This document shows, one piece after another, positions 20,232 to 22,922 of a DNA stretch of 22,922 nt. The stretch comes from Smittium mucronatum (Eukaryota > Kickxellomycota > Harpellomycetes > Harpellales > Legeriomycetaceae). Under the pieces are notes generated by a model that worked only from the letters and a program-made list of their open reading frames with translations, had not been told where the DNA came from and did no database searches. How positions within the stretch are numbered: position 1 is the stretch's first letter; each line of letters opens with the position of its first letter. The DNA is taken from positions 1 to 22,922 of the forward strand of contig LSSL01003443.1 of the NCBI GenBank assembly GCA_001953115.1. The letters run 5' to 3'. The position numbers and the translations under genes are program-made.

Positions 20232-22813
20232 TTTATATATAGTGATTGGGTGTACCTGGGATCACTAGTTTAATGTTCAAATCCAAAAAATAACTATATT
20301 TGTTAATTTTGAGATTTCTAATTGATGACTAATGAAAACCGTATAAAATTGACACTCCAATAAAGGAAAAAGAAATACTTACATAGCCTCAATAGTCTAG
20401 CAGGTTTACGAGACATTGAAATATTATGTTTCTGTTTTTCGTGACATGCGATTGCACTGCTTATATATTGTAGAAAAAACGACCTGAATTATTAGTAATT
20501 AAATAGACTGAAATGACTTCACATTGTGGGCAATAAATCTAAATCTGTATAAAGTGAGATATTCTGGATTTTTTCTAGGCCACTTAGGATTATAGATCCA
20601 ATATAAACCCTGAACAAAAGTTCAACGGGTATGGAACCACTGGAGCGGAGGAGGGAGTTGGGTAGGAAATTTAGCGGAATTCTTTAATTTCTTCTATGAC
20701 TTTTTTTAAGCGTTTTTATTGATTTTTATTGATTTTTAAAATAAATTCTGCACAAAATAAATAAAAAACACAAGTACCCAACTTATATTAATGAAAAAAA
20801 AAAATGAAAAAAAATTTATTAATATATAAAGTGATGACCACACCATGCAGAAAATTAATCGTTGGAAGAAAACTCGGCCTACTTCTGTAACTCTTCTCAA
20901 TAACTAGGAAAACTATTTTCTTTTTTGCACCTTTTCATGCTTTGTTTTTATTTTAACCTTTTTTATGATTATGAAATCTTGCTATTATTAATTTCTTGGC
21001 ACAAATTGAATAGTATATTATTACTTTAAATCAATTTTGCTATAGCAATTTTATTTTTATATATTAATTTATGTGTGTTAAATGGTTCGATTATATACAC
21101 TTTGATACTAATAGCGCTTGCTTAATTGGTAGTTCAATGTATATCAAGCGTTTCTATTTTTTAATTTATTAAGATTCAATAATAATTCAGACTAAATTGC
21201 ATGAATAACTTAAAATTTTCTCATCAGTTCAAATATATTGTTACAGCTTCCCTTCGCTAAATATTATGATTGAAATGAATCAAATGGAGATTCTATGAAA
21301 AAATAAATACCCTCTGGGGAAAATTTGAATAACTGTTTTTCTTTTCTTTTGATAAATAAAATTTTGATTCCATGTGTCAATAATAAATATCAGATAATGC
21401 GTAAAAATCGTCAAACATCTAGAACATTCTATTTCACACCGTTATTAATGAAAAACTGCTGAGTTTAGTTATAAATTTTTTTTTATTATATTTCCTGAAA
21501 TCAATGAAATTGTAGAGAAAAAATAGAATTAATATCAAAAAAAAACTCGTTATAAAACCACTGGTAAACAGTAGAATATGTTTATTTCGCGATCAATAAC
21601 ATCTAGAAATAATCATTTGGAAAAAAACTACTTACAAAATCTTTTTACAATACATTTTAATACTATATATACACTAAAAAGGTTTTTTGTGAATAATAAA
21701 CTAACTTGAGTCATTTATTTTTCCAAATAACCTAGAAAAAGATAAAATAAAACTAATAAAGGTCCCTCCCACAAATATTTTTTTTATTGTGGTTTTATTG
21801 TAGTGATTTCTCAGAAAAGCCTTTTTATTACTGTTTTCCGGGGACTATCAGTACTAATTTAATATTTTCTGGTATGTTTTTGCGATCATTAAAAGATATA
21901 AATAGAAAATAGACCTAATATTATTAATATTAATAGGAATTTATAAAAAGATAAAATTCTTATAGTTTATCAGCTTTCATTAGGTTCCAAATAATTTATA
22001 AATATTTTGATAAATAATTGGTCTTAAATATGTGGTCCCTTTTTTTGAATAAATGAAAAAATATGAATAAATATATAACGTTAAAATTTATATATGATTT
22101 AATTTAAAAAGATATAAAAACACGTTATTTTGGTGACACTCTCGAAATTTTTAAAAAAAATAGGCTAGATATTATATTTTCTATTTAGAACTGAACCCGT
22201 GTTGTAAATAAATATGATATAGCTAAATTATAAATAGTGTAGTTTTTCTGAATCAAATCCTAAAAAACCTGGAGTATTTCCAAAAAAATACTTTCTATTT
22301 TAAAAGAAATCTCAAAAAATATTCTAAAAATATAATAATAACAGTTTAAAGTCCTAAAATTTCAAAATTCAGAAAAAAAAAAAAATTTAAACACAAATAT
22401 ATATATATATCCCTTTTCTGGGAGCTAGACAGTAAATGAAAGATTACTTGGTCTATTTAAGACACACAAATTTTTCTACAAAAAAAAAAAGAATTAGCCT
22501 TAATAATTTTAATCAAAATCAATTGAAATTTATGTAACTTGAAATAGAAAAAACAACTTTATTTTTTTTTGCCAGTTTTTTATGCTAAAAAATAAAATCG
22601 GATCTAATTTGGTTGGTATAAATAAATTCATTTGAATTTTAATTTTAAAAAATAAAAATCAATTTTTTTATAATTATTTTAAAATAATTATTATTAATAT
22701 TTAGATTTTTTTTTATTTTTTTTTACGGAATTTTATTGTAAGATAACGTCATTAAAAACTATACTAAAAATAATTGAAAAAAAGAAAAAGACGTATAGAA
22801 AAGACTATTATCC

Positions 22814-22922
22814 TAACTACAATAAGCTCCTCTGCCGGACTACCGGCTGCGTACCTACGGGAAAAGGGTTCAATCTACCAACCGAAAGACCCCCGCCCCC
22901 CCCCCCGGCATTGCTTCAAGTA
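22814..22922. other. Abrupt GC-rich block at the window end with a C11 run
   Basis: Base composition jumps from almost pure A/T to GC-rich for the last 100 bases. The block holds a perfect small hairpin (GCCGG-ACTA-CCGGC, 22834-22847) and a CCCCC-G-C11 run (22890-22906). No ORF or tRNA can be assigned; the GGGTTCAATC at 22866 only loosely resembles a T-loop. It may be the start of another element, a GC-rich leader or an assembly join. Confidence 0.6.

Larger units (their letters stand above)
19262..22813. other. Intergenic region upstream of glutathione reductase
   Basis: About 3.5 kb with no supportable gene. The first several hundred bases should hold the reductase promoter, but no single TATA box stands out. 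It contains a MITE-like inverted repeat (19668-19801), a hairpin (20189-20215), an ATF/CREB-type palindrome (20220-20231) and a slightly GC-richer islet near 20570-20690. The part beyond about 20700 is A/T-rich with many homopolymers. Confidence 0.55.

Noticed and set aside
22830..22880. Possible tRNA at the GC-rich window end (GGGTTCAATC looks like a T-loop)
   Set aside because: No matching A-box, acceptor stem or cloverleaf could be formed.
1..22922. CRISPR array, bacterial operon or phage system
   Set aside because: No regularly spaced repeats and no operon-like gene packing; the gene content is eukaryotic.

Overview
The window looks like nuclear DNA of an AT-rich, intron-poor, gene-sparse fungus. 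The strongest evidence is an uninterrupted fungal-type glutathione reductase gene at the right. Broken non-LTR retrotransposons of the APE-endonuclease class lie at the left. TATA-box genes stand alone, separated by kilobases of AT-rich non-coding DNA. The reverse-transcriptase relic reads, from memory of the family, like LINEs of early-diverging fungi such as Kickxellomycotina/Harpellales. That placement is an inference and was not tested by a search.

Layout. 1-3345: a decayed LINE on the minus strand. It has a 5' leader, a zinc-knuckle ORF1 broken by several frameshifts, and an ORF2 whose endonuclease domain is recognisable but interrupted; the RT part lies beyond the window edge. 3480-4420: a second, much older LINE relic on the same strand, holding only RT and post-RT sequence with both catalytic motifs destroyed. 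4791-5600 (minus), 10439-11251 (minus) and 14890-15759 (plus): three paralogous genes for secreted proteins of 269, 270 and 289 residues. Around 9180-9850 there may be a dead fourth member. 17821-19242 (minus): glutathione reductase. 19668-19801: a MITE-like inverted repeat. 22814-22922: an abrupt GC-rich block ending in a long C run. The rest is AT-rich intergenic DNA in which I see no convincing gene.

The main interest is the secreted family. All three proteins share one plan: a signal peptide, a variable pro-region ending in Lys-Arg-Asp (a Kex2-type site), a helical mature domain with two Cys about 90 residues apart, and a C-terminal EKYS motif. Two of them share an almost identical core promoter (CTATAAAANNNGGGTA) about 90 bp before the ATG, and the third has a diverged version at the same distance. 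I recognise no named family. The pattern suits a locally duplicated family of processed secreted proteins, effector-like or surface or holdfast proteins; the function is unknown. The glutathione reductase is a housekeeping gene with no visible link to them.
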